Assembly (NCBI GenBank): GCA_964554365.1
Contig: CAZKOJ010000003.1
Span: 1 to 64,000, forward strand
Direction: 5' to 3'
Source: Clostridium_AM sp964554365
Lineage (GTDB): Bacteria > Bacillota > Clostridia > Clostridiales > Clostridiaceae
Length of the DNA stretch: 64,000 bases
The translations under genes were made by a program, and so were the position numbers. Shown piece after piece: positions 34,208 through 42,145 of this stretch. A model generated the notes under the pieces. It saw only the letters and a program-made list of their open reading frames with translations, was not told where the DNA came from and ran no database searches. Positions within the stretch are counted from its first letter, which is position 1, and the number at the start of each line of letters is the position of its first letter.

Positions 34208-35920
34208 ATGAGATGGTTTAACAATTTAAAAATAGCTAAAAAATTAATAACTTCATTTACTATCGTATCGTTATTTATAGGTATTGTAGGTTTCCTAGGT
34301 ATTTCTAATATGAAAAAAATAAATAACGGTTCTGTTTCTATGTACCAGGTAGATTTAATTGGTGTAAAAGACATGAGTGAAATAAAAAGTAATATTTTAA
34401 AAGTCAATTCAAATACATTTTTATCTTTATATAGCAAAGATAAAAATAAACTTGAAGCATTATTATCAGAAAATAATCAACTTAAAGAGCAGGACGATAA
34501 AATTTTAGCTTCTTATGAAAAAACAATTACCACTGAGGAAGATAAAAATTTATATAGCCAACTCAATAAACTTTTACAAGACTATAGAAGCAATAGAGAA
34601 ACCTTATCAAAAGCTATGCTGGAAAATAAATATGATGAAGCCTTGATTGTTTTTGATAAATCAACTGAAACCACAAATAAAATAGTTGACTTGTTAAATA
34701 AGTATGTAGATTTCAACACTAATCTAGCACAAAAACATTATGAGCAAAACAACAATATTTATAAAGCATCCTTAATAACAGTTATTATAATTATTATATT
34801 AGGATTTCTTATAGCCATATCTATAGGACTTACCATCGCTAAGATAATCTCTAAACAAGTTAATAAAATAGTTGATTTTGCCAAAGCTCTTGGACAAGGA
34901 GATTTAACTCACACTATACATATAGATTCAAAAGATGAAATAGGGGTTCTAAGTACAGAACTAAATAAGGCCAATAATGGCATGAAAGAATTAATTTCTG
35001 AAATTATGGAAAATTCAACAGATATAAGTGCTACAAGTGAAGAATTATCAGCTACAGCAGAAGAAATTTCTGCAAGTATGTTAGCTGTAAATGAAGCAAC
35101 AGAACAAATAGCAAAAGGAACTCAAGATTTAAGTGCTATTACAGAAGAGGTTAACGCTTCTACCGAAGAAATTAGTTCAAATACAAGTGAGCTCTCTAAC
35201 AAAGCATCAAACTCAACTATCGCAGTAGAAGAAATTAAACAGCGTGCTAAAAATATAAAAATTCAAGCGAAAGAGTCTATTGAAAATGGTGAATTAATCT
35301 ATAATGAAAAGCAAGAAAATATCATGAAAGCTATTGAAGACGGGAAAGTTGTTAATGGAATAAAGTCAATGGCAGAGGTTATTGCCAATATAGCTTCTCA
35401 AACTAAAATGCTATCTTTAAACGCTTCTATAGAATCTGCAAGAGCAGGAGAACATGGAAAAGGGTTTGCTGTAGTTGCAAATGAAGTAGGTAAATTAGCA
35501 GAAAAATCATCTGAAACAGTTAACCAAATTCAAGATGTTATTCATAAGGTGGAATTTGCATTTGATAACTTATCTAAAAGCGGGAAAGATGTGCTTACTT
35601 TTATGGCAGAAAATGTAAAACCAAATTATGAACTCTTACTAGCGACTGGTATTCAATACGAAAAAGACTCTGAACTTATTAATACTATGGCAAAAGAAAT
35701 ATCTGTATCCTCAAAATTAATGAGTGAAACCATAGGACAGGTAAGTATTGCAGTTGAAAGCGTATCTGCAACTTCAGAGGAGACTGCATCTAGCTCACAA
35801 GAAATACTAAGTAGTATCAATGAAATAACAGTAGCTATTAATGATGTTGCTAAATCTGCACAAAATCAAGCTGAATTATCACAAAAACTTAATGAAATGA
35901 TTCAAAAGTTTAAGATATAA
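34208..35920 (+). CDS. Methyl-accepting chemotaxis protein (4HB-HAMP-MA)
   Basis: 570 aa. Membrane helix ~13-32, an extracellular four-helix-bundle sensor (~35-185), second helix (~190-212), HAMP, and a cytoplasmic signalling coiled coil. The hairpin tip reads MLSLNASIESARAGEHGKGF, slightly diverged from the usual LLALNAAIEAARAGE. GGAGTG precedes the ATG. It relays ligand binding to CheA/CheW. CCGAGATA at 34170-34177 could be part of a flagellar sigma-28 promoter, weakly supported. Confidence 0.92.
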   Translation: MRWFNNLKIAKKLITSFTIVSLFIGIVGFLGISNMKKINNGSVSMYQVDLIGVKDMSEIKSNILKVNSNTFLSLYSKDKNKLEALLSENNQLKEQDDKILASYEKTITTEEDKNLYSQLNKLLQDYRSNRETLSKAMLENKYDEALIVFDKSTETTNKIVDLLNKYVDFNTNLAQKHYEQNNNIYKASLITVIIIIILGFLIAISIGLTIAKIISKQVNKIVDFAKALGQGDLTHTIHIDSKDEIGVLSTELNKANNGMKELISEIMENSTDISATSEELSATAEEISASMLAVNEATEQIAKGTQDLSAITEEVNASTEEISSNTSELSNKASNSTIAVEEIKQRAKNIKIQAKESIENGELIYNEKQENIMKAIEDGKVVNGIKSMAEVIANIASQTKMLSLNASIESARAGEHGKGFAVVANEVGKLAEKSSETVNQIQDVIHKVEFAFDNLSKSGKDVLTFMAENVKPNYELLLATGIQYEKDSELINTMAKEISVSSKLMSETIGQVSIAVESVSATSEETASSSQEILSSINEITVAINDVAKSAQNQAELSQKLNEMIQKFKI

Positions 35921-35925
35921 AAAAA

Positions 35926-35970
35926 TTTCTAGTTGTAATTAAAATTTTAATATTATATTACAACTAGAAA
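35926..35970 (+). terminator. Terminator after the chemoreceptor
   Basis: TTTCTAGTTGTAAT and ATTACAACTAGAAA pair across a 17-nt AT loop. Confidence 0.65.
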
Positions 35971-36015
35971 ACAATATAACAAGATATGCTTTACTTTCAA
36001 TATTTATCTTTTGTA

Positions 36016-37509
36016 TTATTCTTTATAAACTCTGTCTATTTCAAACCAAAATTTTACTCCCATTTCAGTGTTTTCCACTCCATAAGCATTGTTATGAAGC
36101 TCTTGAATAGCTTTCACTATAGAAAGTCCAAGTCCATATCCACCATAGGCTCTTGTTCTAGCTTTGTCTACTTTATAGAAACTGCTCCATACTTTTCCCA
36201 TAGATTCTTCTAGTATTGACTTTCCTGTATTAAATACACTTACTCTTATTTTGTCATTGTTAATAGCTTTGCTTATTTTGATAATCCTATCACCTTCTAT
36301 ATGGTTAATGGCATTATTAATATAATTTGTGAGTACTTGCTCAATTCTTACCATATCTCCATATACAGTATGATTTTCACCAACTTCAAATTGTATTTGA
36401 ATATTTTTTTCTGTAAATATAGAATTATATTTATTAATCACATATTCTATTAAAGATGTTATGTTAAATTCAGTTTGTTCAATATTAAAATAACCTGATT
36501 CAATTTGAGAAAGGTTCAGTAAATCTTTTACTAACTTATTCATTTTATCTGTTTCATTCATAATAACATCACAATAAAATTTTCTATCCTCTTCACTTTC
36601 AGCAACATTACTAATAAGGCCTTCTGCATATCCTTGTATTACCGCTAGTGGTGTTCTTAATTCGTGAGAAACACTGGAGATAAATTCTTTTCTCATATCA
36701 TCTATTTTTCTTTCCTTTTCAATATCTTCCTCCAGTTTCTGATTCTTTATATTTAACTCTTTGATTGCCCTGCCAAGCTCACTAGATAGATAGTTAATAC
36801 TTTGACCAAGTTGGCCAATTTCATCTCTATCGTTTATCTTACATCTTTGATTGAAATCAAATTTAGCCATATTTCTTGCAATATTATTTAACTCCAATAT
36901 TGGTTTAGTAAATTTTCTTGCAAACAAATAGGCCCATATACTTCCAAACATTATAATTGCAATTCCTGTGATAATAATGAACTTATTTGCAATATCCACA
37001 CTTTCCTTTATTGAAACTAATGGTACTCTTATAGCAAGAGTATCTCCATTGCTTAGTTTTGTTACAAGCGTAAAGAAATCTATTTTTAACTGAACATCCC
37101 TTCGAGTTTCAAAAGTATATTCACCTTCGGTATATTCGTTAACCTTACCAATATTAGGTGGTTGATCCCTTGGTGGTTTATGGTTTAATTCAAATTTATT
37201 ATTATTTATTATATTTTTTTCATCTGGTGGTCTGCGTGAAGAGATGTACACAGGTTTTCCGTCCTTATCCCGTATATCAATATTGGCTCCGGTTATATTA
37301 GCTGTTCTATCCAATTCATCTTGTATATCTTTTGCATTTCCCTTATACATAGTCGCTAATTTTTTTGCATTTTGTATAAGTATATTTTTCTTTTTGTTTG
37401 TATAATATTGTTCAAGATATAAATTGTTTAACATACATAGAAGAAAAATAAAAAATATTAATAGTGAACTTATAGCTATAAAAAGCTTTGATCTTATGGA
37501 TTTATTCAT
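36016..37509 (-). CDS. Sensor histidine kinase
   Basis: 497 aa. Helix ~9-29, an extracytoplasmic domain of ~130 residues rich in DRPPRD-like charged Pro/Arg segments (SRRPPDEKN, NHKPPRDQPPN), second helix (~177-198), HAMP (~200-250), HisKA with SHELRTPLAVIQGYAEG (His ~281) and a HATPase with YGGYGLGLSIVKAIQEL. It overlaps the response regulator gene by 4 nt. With that regulator it probably controls the neighbouring glycosylation operon, whose promoter carries the same 11-bp repeats. Confidence 0.93.
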   Translation of the reverse strand: MNKSIRSKLFIAISSLLIFFIFLLCMLNNLYLEQYYTNKKKNILIQNAKKLATMYKGNAKDIQDELDRTANITGANIDIRDKDGKPVYISSRRPPDEKNIINNNKFELNHKPPRDQPPNIGKVNEYTEGEYTFETRRDVQLKIDFFTLVTKLSNGDTLAIRVPLVSIKESVDIANKFIIITGIAIIMFGSIWAYLFARKFTKPILELNNIARNMAKFDFNQRCKINDRDEIGQLGQSINYLSSELGRAIKELNIKNQKLEEDIEKERKIDDMRKEFISSVSHELRTPLAVIQGYAEGLISNVAESEEDRKFYCDVIMNETDKMNKLVKDLLNLSQIESGYFNIEQTEFNITSLIEYVINKYNSIFTEKNIQIQFEVGENHTVYGDMVRIEQVLTNYINNAINHIEGDRIIKISKAINNDKIRVSVFNTGKSILEESMGKVWSSFYKVDKARTRAYGGYGLGLSIVKAIQELHNNAYGVENTEMGVKFWFEIDRVYKE

Positions 37510-38183
37510 TTCTGTACCTCAAATCTATAGCCGTAACCTCGTACAGTATGCACATAATCACTTTTGGAATCCAGTTTTATTCTTAATCTGTTAATATGTG
37601 TATCCACTGTTCTTAAGTCTCCATAATAATCATATCCCCATACTTTATCCAGTATCTGTTCTCTACTTAGTGCCTTGCCATAATTCTCAGAAAGGTAAGT
37701 CAAGAGCTCATATTCTTTAGGACTTAAATCAATTGTATACCCTTGGATAACTACCTGACGTGCATTGTGATCTATTGTTAATCCATCAAATTCCTTAAGA
37801 ACAGTCTCTGTTGGCGCTGTCCTTCGAAGTACAGCATTTACTCTTGCTATTAATATATTAGGACTAAATGGTTTTGCAATATACTCATCCGCTCCAATAT
37901 CTAAGCCAAAAATTTCATCAAATTCTTCTCCCCTTGCAGTTAACATTATAATTGGAATTCTAGACTTTTTCCTTATCTCTCTACACACAGTCCAGCCATC
38001 ATATTCTGGAAGCATCACATCAAGAATTATTAAGTCTATATCATTTTCAATTGAAAACAAATCTAATGCTTTTCGTCCATCTTCTGCCTCAAGGGTAATA
38101 TATCCTTCTCTTTTTAGAAAATCCGTTACAAGTTTTCTTATTAATGGCTCATCATCAACTACCAATATCTTTTTGTTATTCAT
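37506..38183 (-). CDS. OmpR/PhoB-family response regulator
   Basis: 225 aa. Receiver domain with VDDEP, phospho-acceptor aspartate in LIILDVMLPEYDG, TARGEEFD and the Lys in YIAKPF; C-terminal winged helix with PKEYELLTYLSENYGKALS and VDTHINRLRIKL. ATG preceded by TGGAGG. The promoter (38215-38248) shows direct repeats typical of PhoB-type binding, so positive autoregulation is likely. Confidence 0.94.
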   Translation of the reverse strand: MNNKKILVVDDEPLIRKLVTDFLKREGYITLEAEDGRKALDLFSIENDIDLIILDVMLPEYDGWTVCREIRKKSRIPIIMLTARGEEFDEIFGLDIGADEYIAKPFSPNILIARVNAVLRRTAPTETVLKEFDGLTIDHNARQVVIQGYTIDLSPKEYELLTYLSENYGKALSREQILDKVWGYDYYGDLRTVDTHINRLRIKLDSKSDYVHTVRGYGYRFEVQK

Positions 38184-38214
38184 AATATTCCTCCATGAAA
38201 AAGCTACTAATTTT

Positions 38215-38248
38215 ATTATAAAATACTTTTGTTACAATTTTGTCACAA
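38215..38248 (-). promoter_or_regulatory. Response-regulator box and -10 of the two-component operon
   Basis: Two abutting 11-bp units, TTGTGACAAAA and TTGTAACAAAA (38227-38248), end exactly 6 nt before -10 TATAAT (38215-38220) and replace a -35 element. This is a PhoB-class activator layout, shared with the GT operon promoter at 41982-42037. Confidence 0.7.
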
Positions 38249-38300
38249 ATTGATTTATTATACAATAAATTTTATAAATACATTCCTAATTTTTTTCCTG

Positions 38301-38334
38301 AAAAATGGCCAGTATTATTTATACTAGCCATTTT
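38301..38334 (-). terminator. Terminator of the glycosylation operon
   Basis: AAAATGGC-TAGTAT and ATACTGGCCATTTTT form a stem with T-tail on the minus strand, between the GT39 gene and the two-component promoter. Confidence 0.7.
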
Positions 38335-38380
38335 ATAATATTTTTATTTAGCCAAAGCCATTTTATTTGATGCTAAATTA

Positions 38381-40498
38381 CTAACTTTTTGTTGAAGTTT
38401 TAGCATTGGATTTTAAATCATATAACTGTTCAGAACTCATTCCTCCAGGTCTTTGGTTTTCTGAATTTTTAGATTTATTATCGCTATTTTTATTTCCTGT
38501 TTGGTTACTTGTTGTATTTGAATCTTTCCACTCACTTTCTGATACAACTTTACCATTTTCTTTAACCCATGTCATAATATCACTACTTGAATTTCCACCA
38601 CCCATGCCTCCTACCATTACATATCTAATCTCTCCTTTACTAACCAACTGTTTAAATTGATCTAAAGTAATTACTTTATCCGTTCCGAAGAAACCGCCAA
38701 GAGCCATTACTGATTCACCTGTATTAATTATAATATCTGAAGCATATCCATTCGTAGATGAAGTTACAAGAATATACTTTTCATTGGTTTTATGACTTTT
38801 CAAAAATTCTGTAAGCTTTACATTGCTACTATTAGATCCATTCATAGCTCCTCCCATATTTGAACCACCCATTTCTTTTTTAGACATTAATGACAATCCA
38901 GCAGCTGGGAATGTTCCGGACACCTGATAAAATATGGCAGTAGAAGAACAAACTGTAGGTGCTACTAAAAGTCCAACTAAAGCTGTACTTACTAATATTT
39001 TTTTGAGTTTTATATTTTGATTTTTCATTAGATTGACAATAATGAGTATTACAGAGGATATAAAACATAAAGCTGACAATATTATCATTATAATTTTAGC
39101 AACATTTGATGTACTGTAATAATAAGATAATAACAACATTTGAGCTAATCCATCTACAATAAGTGATACTGGTAAAATCCAAGATTTCCATCCACCCTCT
39201 TTATAAAGCTGCCACATTGATACAATACCAATTCCTGTTAATGCTGCAATTGGTGCTGAAAGCATAGTTAAATAGTAAGGGTGAAATAATCCTTTAGTGA
39301 AGCTGAAATATATAAATTCAGGTAATAACCACGTAAACCATAATATTAATGATAATTTTCTTTTATTATCAAAAGGATTATTTAATTTTTCTTTTATTGC
39401 TGCTGCTGCAAATCCCAATATAGCAAGAGGTAAAAACCAACTTATTTGATCTGATAAACTATTACTTAAAAAAAGCCTTGTAATACTGGATTTCTCACTG
39501 CCACCAAAGGTTCCTCCACCTCCATTGCCTCCTTGACCTCTTTTTCCACTTGGACCTTCCTTACCATCTTGAGGAGGTGCCATTCCCCCTTGTCCTGGAC
39601 CTGGGCCTTGGCTAGGAAGTGCTTGCATTTCACCACTGCCATTTTTAGATTGTGATGGACCTTGTCCACCGCCTCCAGGATTACCCCCACCTGAAGTTTT
39701 AGAACCACTAAGACCCAACCTCTCTAATCCATTATGTCCAATTATAAGTTCCATTTCTGTATTATTTGTACTACTTCCTACATAAGGTCTATTTGCTGAT
39801 GGTATTAAATCTACAGCAAAAGCCCAAGAAAATGAAACTAATAATAAAATAACTGAAGCTAAAGTTAGATGTACTATTCTCTTTTTTATAGAAACTGCAT
39901 TAGAAAGTAAATAAGTCATATATATGGATGGCACTATCATATATGCTTGAAGCATCTTTATATTAAAACCAACACCTACTATTGCTAAACTTATTAAAAG
40001 ATATTTTAATTTTCCTTTTTCAGCAGCTTTAGAAAGAGCTACGCAAGCTAAAAGTAATGCTAAAACAAGTAAGTTATCACAAGTATTATTCCTACTTACC
40101 GCTACAAAAACTGGTGTTACTGCAAGACATAATGCTGAAATCAATCCTGCTGCACTTCCAAAAGATCTTTTAACAAGATAGTATATAATCCCAACTGAAA
40201 TTACCCCAGCTAAAGCCTGTGGTAAAATTATACTCCATCCACTAAAACCAAATATTTTAGCAGATATAGCTTGAATCCAAAATCCTAAAGGTGGCTTATC
40301 AATAGTTACAAAAGATGCTGGATCAAAGGATACAAAGAAAAAATTTTTAAAACTCATGGTCATACTTTTTACACCTGCAGCATAATATTGATTTGCATAT
40401 CCTTCTATATTTAGATTAGTAAAATTTAATACTGCAGATACTATTAAAATTAGTGCTAATCCAAATGTTTCTTTTGTAAATTTTATTTTTTTCTTCAC
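38381..40498 (-). CDS. GT39 (ArnT/PMT-like) membrane glycosyltransferase
   Basis: GTG 40498 is chosen for GAGGAGG 8 nt upstream; the ATG at 40540 lies inside the gtrA reading frame. 705 aa. About eleven membrane helices; the GT39 hallmark TIDKPPLGFW (~65-74) follows the acidic first periplasmic loop. Uses a polyprenyl-phosphate sugar to modify a wall polymer or lipid outside the membrane. A ~70-residue Gly/Pro/Gln low-complexity insert (~265-335) sits in an extracytoplasmic loop, and the soluble C-terminal domain ends in an Asn/Ser/Lys-rich tail. The adjacent GT2 probably supplies the donor. Confidence 0.88.
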   Translation of the reverse strand: MKKKIKFTKETFGLALILIVSAVLNFTNLNIEGYANQYYAAGVKSMTMSFKNFFFVSFDPASFVTIDKPPLGFWIQAISAKIFGFSGWSIILPQALAGVISVGIIYYLVKRSFGSAAGLISALCLAVTPVFVAVSRNNTCDNLLVLALLLACVALSKAAEKGKLKYLLISLAIVGVGFNIKMLQAYMIVPSIYMTYLLSNAVSIKKRIVHLTLASVILLLVSFSWAFAVDLIPSANRPYVGSSTNNTEMELIIGHNGLERLGLSGSKTSGGGNPGGGGQGPSQSKNGSGEMQALPSQGPGPGQGGMAPPQDGKEGPSGKRGQGGNGGGGTFGGSEKSSITRLFLSNSLSDQISWFLPLAILGFAAAAIKEKLNNPFDNKRKLSLILWFTWLLPEFIYFSFTKGLFHPYYLTMLSAPIAALTGIGIVSMWQLYKEGGWKSWILPVSLIVDGLAQMLLLSYYYSTSNVAKIIMIILSALCFISSVILIIVNLMKNQNIKLKKILVSTALVGLLVAPTVCSSTAIFYQVSGTFPAAGLSLMSKKEMGGSNMGGAMNGSNSSNVKLTEFLKSHKTNEKYILVTSSTNGYASDIIINTGESVMALGGFFGTDKVITLDQFKQLVSKGEIRYVMVGGMGGGNSSSDIMTWVKENGKVVSESEWKDSNTTSNQTGNKNSDNKSKNSENQRPGGMSSEQLYDLKSNAKTSTKS

Positions 40499-40511
40499 TT
40501 TTAAATCCTCC

Positions 40512-40930
40512 TCAATTGAATATCCAAAGTTTATATGCAAGAAAGTTTGTTACTTGAGCTATTAAAGTAACAATTATTTTCGATACATATACATTAAAAT
40601 TAAAGTGTTTTACTAACAGATTTATAACCAATATTGTAATTGTAAGGGAAATTAAGTTAACCACAATAAATTTCAAAAACTCATGAAATGTCTTCTTATT
40701 GGCATTTCTATCTTTAAACGTCCATCTTTGTTAAACATGAAACTGTTTGCCACTCCACAGCTGTATCCTATAGCTTGGCCTACAATATAATTTACTCCAA
40801 ATAAACTGTGAAGCATTGTAAATATCATAAAATCTATGAGAGTATTTGCTACTCCTATAACAGAAAAACGGCTTAATTGTTTAAACTTTCCATGAAAAAA
40901 ATAACTGGTTATATTAACTACTAATTTCAT
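40512..40930 (-). pseudogene. GtrA-like flippase, frameshifted
   Basis: The first part (HGKFKQLSRFSVIGVANTLI...NSFMFNKD) is a normal GtrA N-terminus with two to three helices, but its frame stops at 40673. In the next frame the protein continues FKDRNANKKTFHEFLKFIVV and ends QVTNFLAYKLWIF plus TGA at 40512, a perfect GtrA C-terminus. One missing A in the AAA run near 40727-40733 (AACAAAGATGG instead of AACAAAAGATGG, Asn-Lys-Arg-Trp) explains it. GtrA moves polyprenyl-phosphate sugars across the membrane. Sequencing error, recent mutation or slippage cannot be told apart. Confidence 0.8.
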
Positions 40931-41882
40931 ATTTTTTATCAACTCTCTTGTAATTTATTGTGCTGTCAATTATATAAATAGGTCTTCCTTTGCTTTCATC
41001 AAAAATTCTTCCAATATACTGTCCCATTATGCCAATGGTACCAAGCATTACTCCAAACATCATAAGATTAGTTGCTATAATCAATCCAAGGTTTATTATT
41101 TCTGTTCTCTTAATTATGTCTTTTATAATAACAACAACCGTTGAAATCATTCCTACTAAAAAAGCTGCGCCTCCAAGGTATCCAGCAATTTCAAGTGGTT
41201 TATATGAGAAAGAAGTTATACCATCAAAAGCTAGCTTCATCATTTTTTTCAAAGGATATTTAGTATCCCCAGCAAATCTCTCCTGTCTTACAAATTCCAC
41301 ATAAGTCTGCTTATATCCAACCCAGCTAACAAGTCCTCTTACATATCTATTTTTTTCAGGAAGTGCCACCATAGCATCGCATACCTTTCGGTCTATAAGT
41401 CTAAAATCTCCTGTATCTACAGGAATATCAATAATAATCATATTTTTTAATATCCTATAAAACATCTTAGCAGTAAATCTTTTTAAAAACGATTCCCCTT
41501 CTCTTTTTATTCTCTTTCCATATACAACCTCATACCCTTCCTTCCATTTTTCAATCATCTTTAGAATGACTTCTGGAGGATCTTGAAGATCTGCATCAAT
41601 TACAATAGTGGCATCTCCCAATGCTAAATCCATTCCTGCTGTTATAGCAGCTTGATGACCAAAATTTCGCGAAAAGTTGATAAGTTTTATTTTTTCATCA
41701 TTTCTACATATATTTTCTACCTTATCTCTTGTTTTATCTCTACTTCCATCATTTATAAATATAATTTCGTAATTTTCTTTAGTACACTCTATAACATTTT
41801 TTAATCTTTTATAAGTTTCATCAATAACAAGTTCTTCGTTATACAAAGGCACTATGACAGAATAAACTATTCTATTTCTCAT
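40914..41882 (-). CDS. GT2 polyprenyl-phosphate glycosyltransferase (DPM1/ArnC/GtrB-like)
   Basis: 322 aa. N-terminal GT-A domain: SVIVPLYNEELVIDETYKRL, FINDGSRDKT, the DXD-like IDADLQDPPE and RLIDRKVCDAM, then two C-terminal membrane helices (~230-255 and 268-292). Transfers a sugar from a nucleotide donor to polyprenyl phosphate, making the lipid-linked donor for the GT39. GAGGTGAG precedes the ATG. First gene of the GT2-gtrA-GT39 operon. Confidence 0.93.
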   Translation of the reverse strand: MRNRIVYSVIVPLYNEELVIDETYKRLKNVIECTKENYEIIFINDGSRDKTRDKVENICRNDEKIKLINFSRNFGHQAAITAGMDLALGDATIVIDADLQDPPEVILKMIEKWKEGYEVVYGKRIKREGESFLKRFTAKMFYRILKNMIIIDIPVDTGDFRLIDRKVCDAMVALPEKNRYVRGLVSWVGYKQTYVEFVRQERFAGDTKYPLKKMMKLAFDGITSFSYKPLEIAGYLGGAAFLVGMISTVVVIIKDIIKRTEIINLGLIIATNLMMFGVMLGTIGIMGQYIGRIFDESKGRPIYIIDSTINYKRVDKKYEISS

Positions 41883-41981
41883 TTATCTCACCTCAATCAT
41901 TAATATATTTTTGCTGCATTTCACAGCTATGGCATTTTTATGCCTCCGATTCTCTTAAATCAAGATTTACTTGATATATGT

Positions 41982-42037
41982 ATTTTAGCTTTAAATTGTT
42001 ACAGTTTAATCACAGTTTAATCACAACTTAACTACAA
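41982..42037 (-). promoter_or_regulatory. Four 11-bp direct repeats and -10 of the GT operon
   Basis: Minus strand, in order: TTGTAGTTAAG, TTGTGATTAAA, CTGTGATTAAA, CTGTAACAATT (41994-42037), exactly 11 bp in phase, then 6 nt and -10 TAAAAT (41982-41987). The same unit and 6-nt spacing precede the adjacent two-component operon. The likely ligand is its OmpR-type regulator. Confidence 0.7.
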
Positions 42038-42071
42038 TATTAAAGATGAGTGTTAGAGTCAGATATGGGAT

Positions 42072-42105
42072 AAAAAAATACCGTCAGCCAAAATGCTAAC
42101 GGTAA
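42072..42105 (-). terminator. Terminator of the second chemoreceptor
   Basis: ATTACCGTTAGC and GCTGACGGTAT pair, followed on the minus strand by seven T. Confidence 0.8.
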
Positions 42106-42145
42106 TGTTTTGTTAATTGATTTTGCTAATTATATTAATCTCCAA

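Noticed and set aside
39466..39708. Minus-strand 80-aa Lys/Val/Glu-rich ORF inside the GT39 gene
   Set aside because: It is an out-of-frame reading of the Gly/Pro-rich insert codons.
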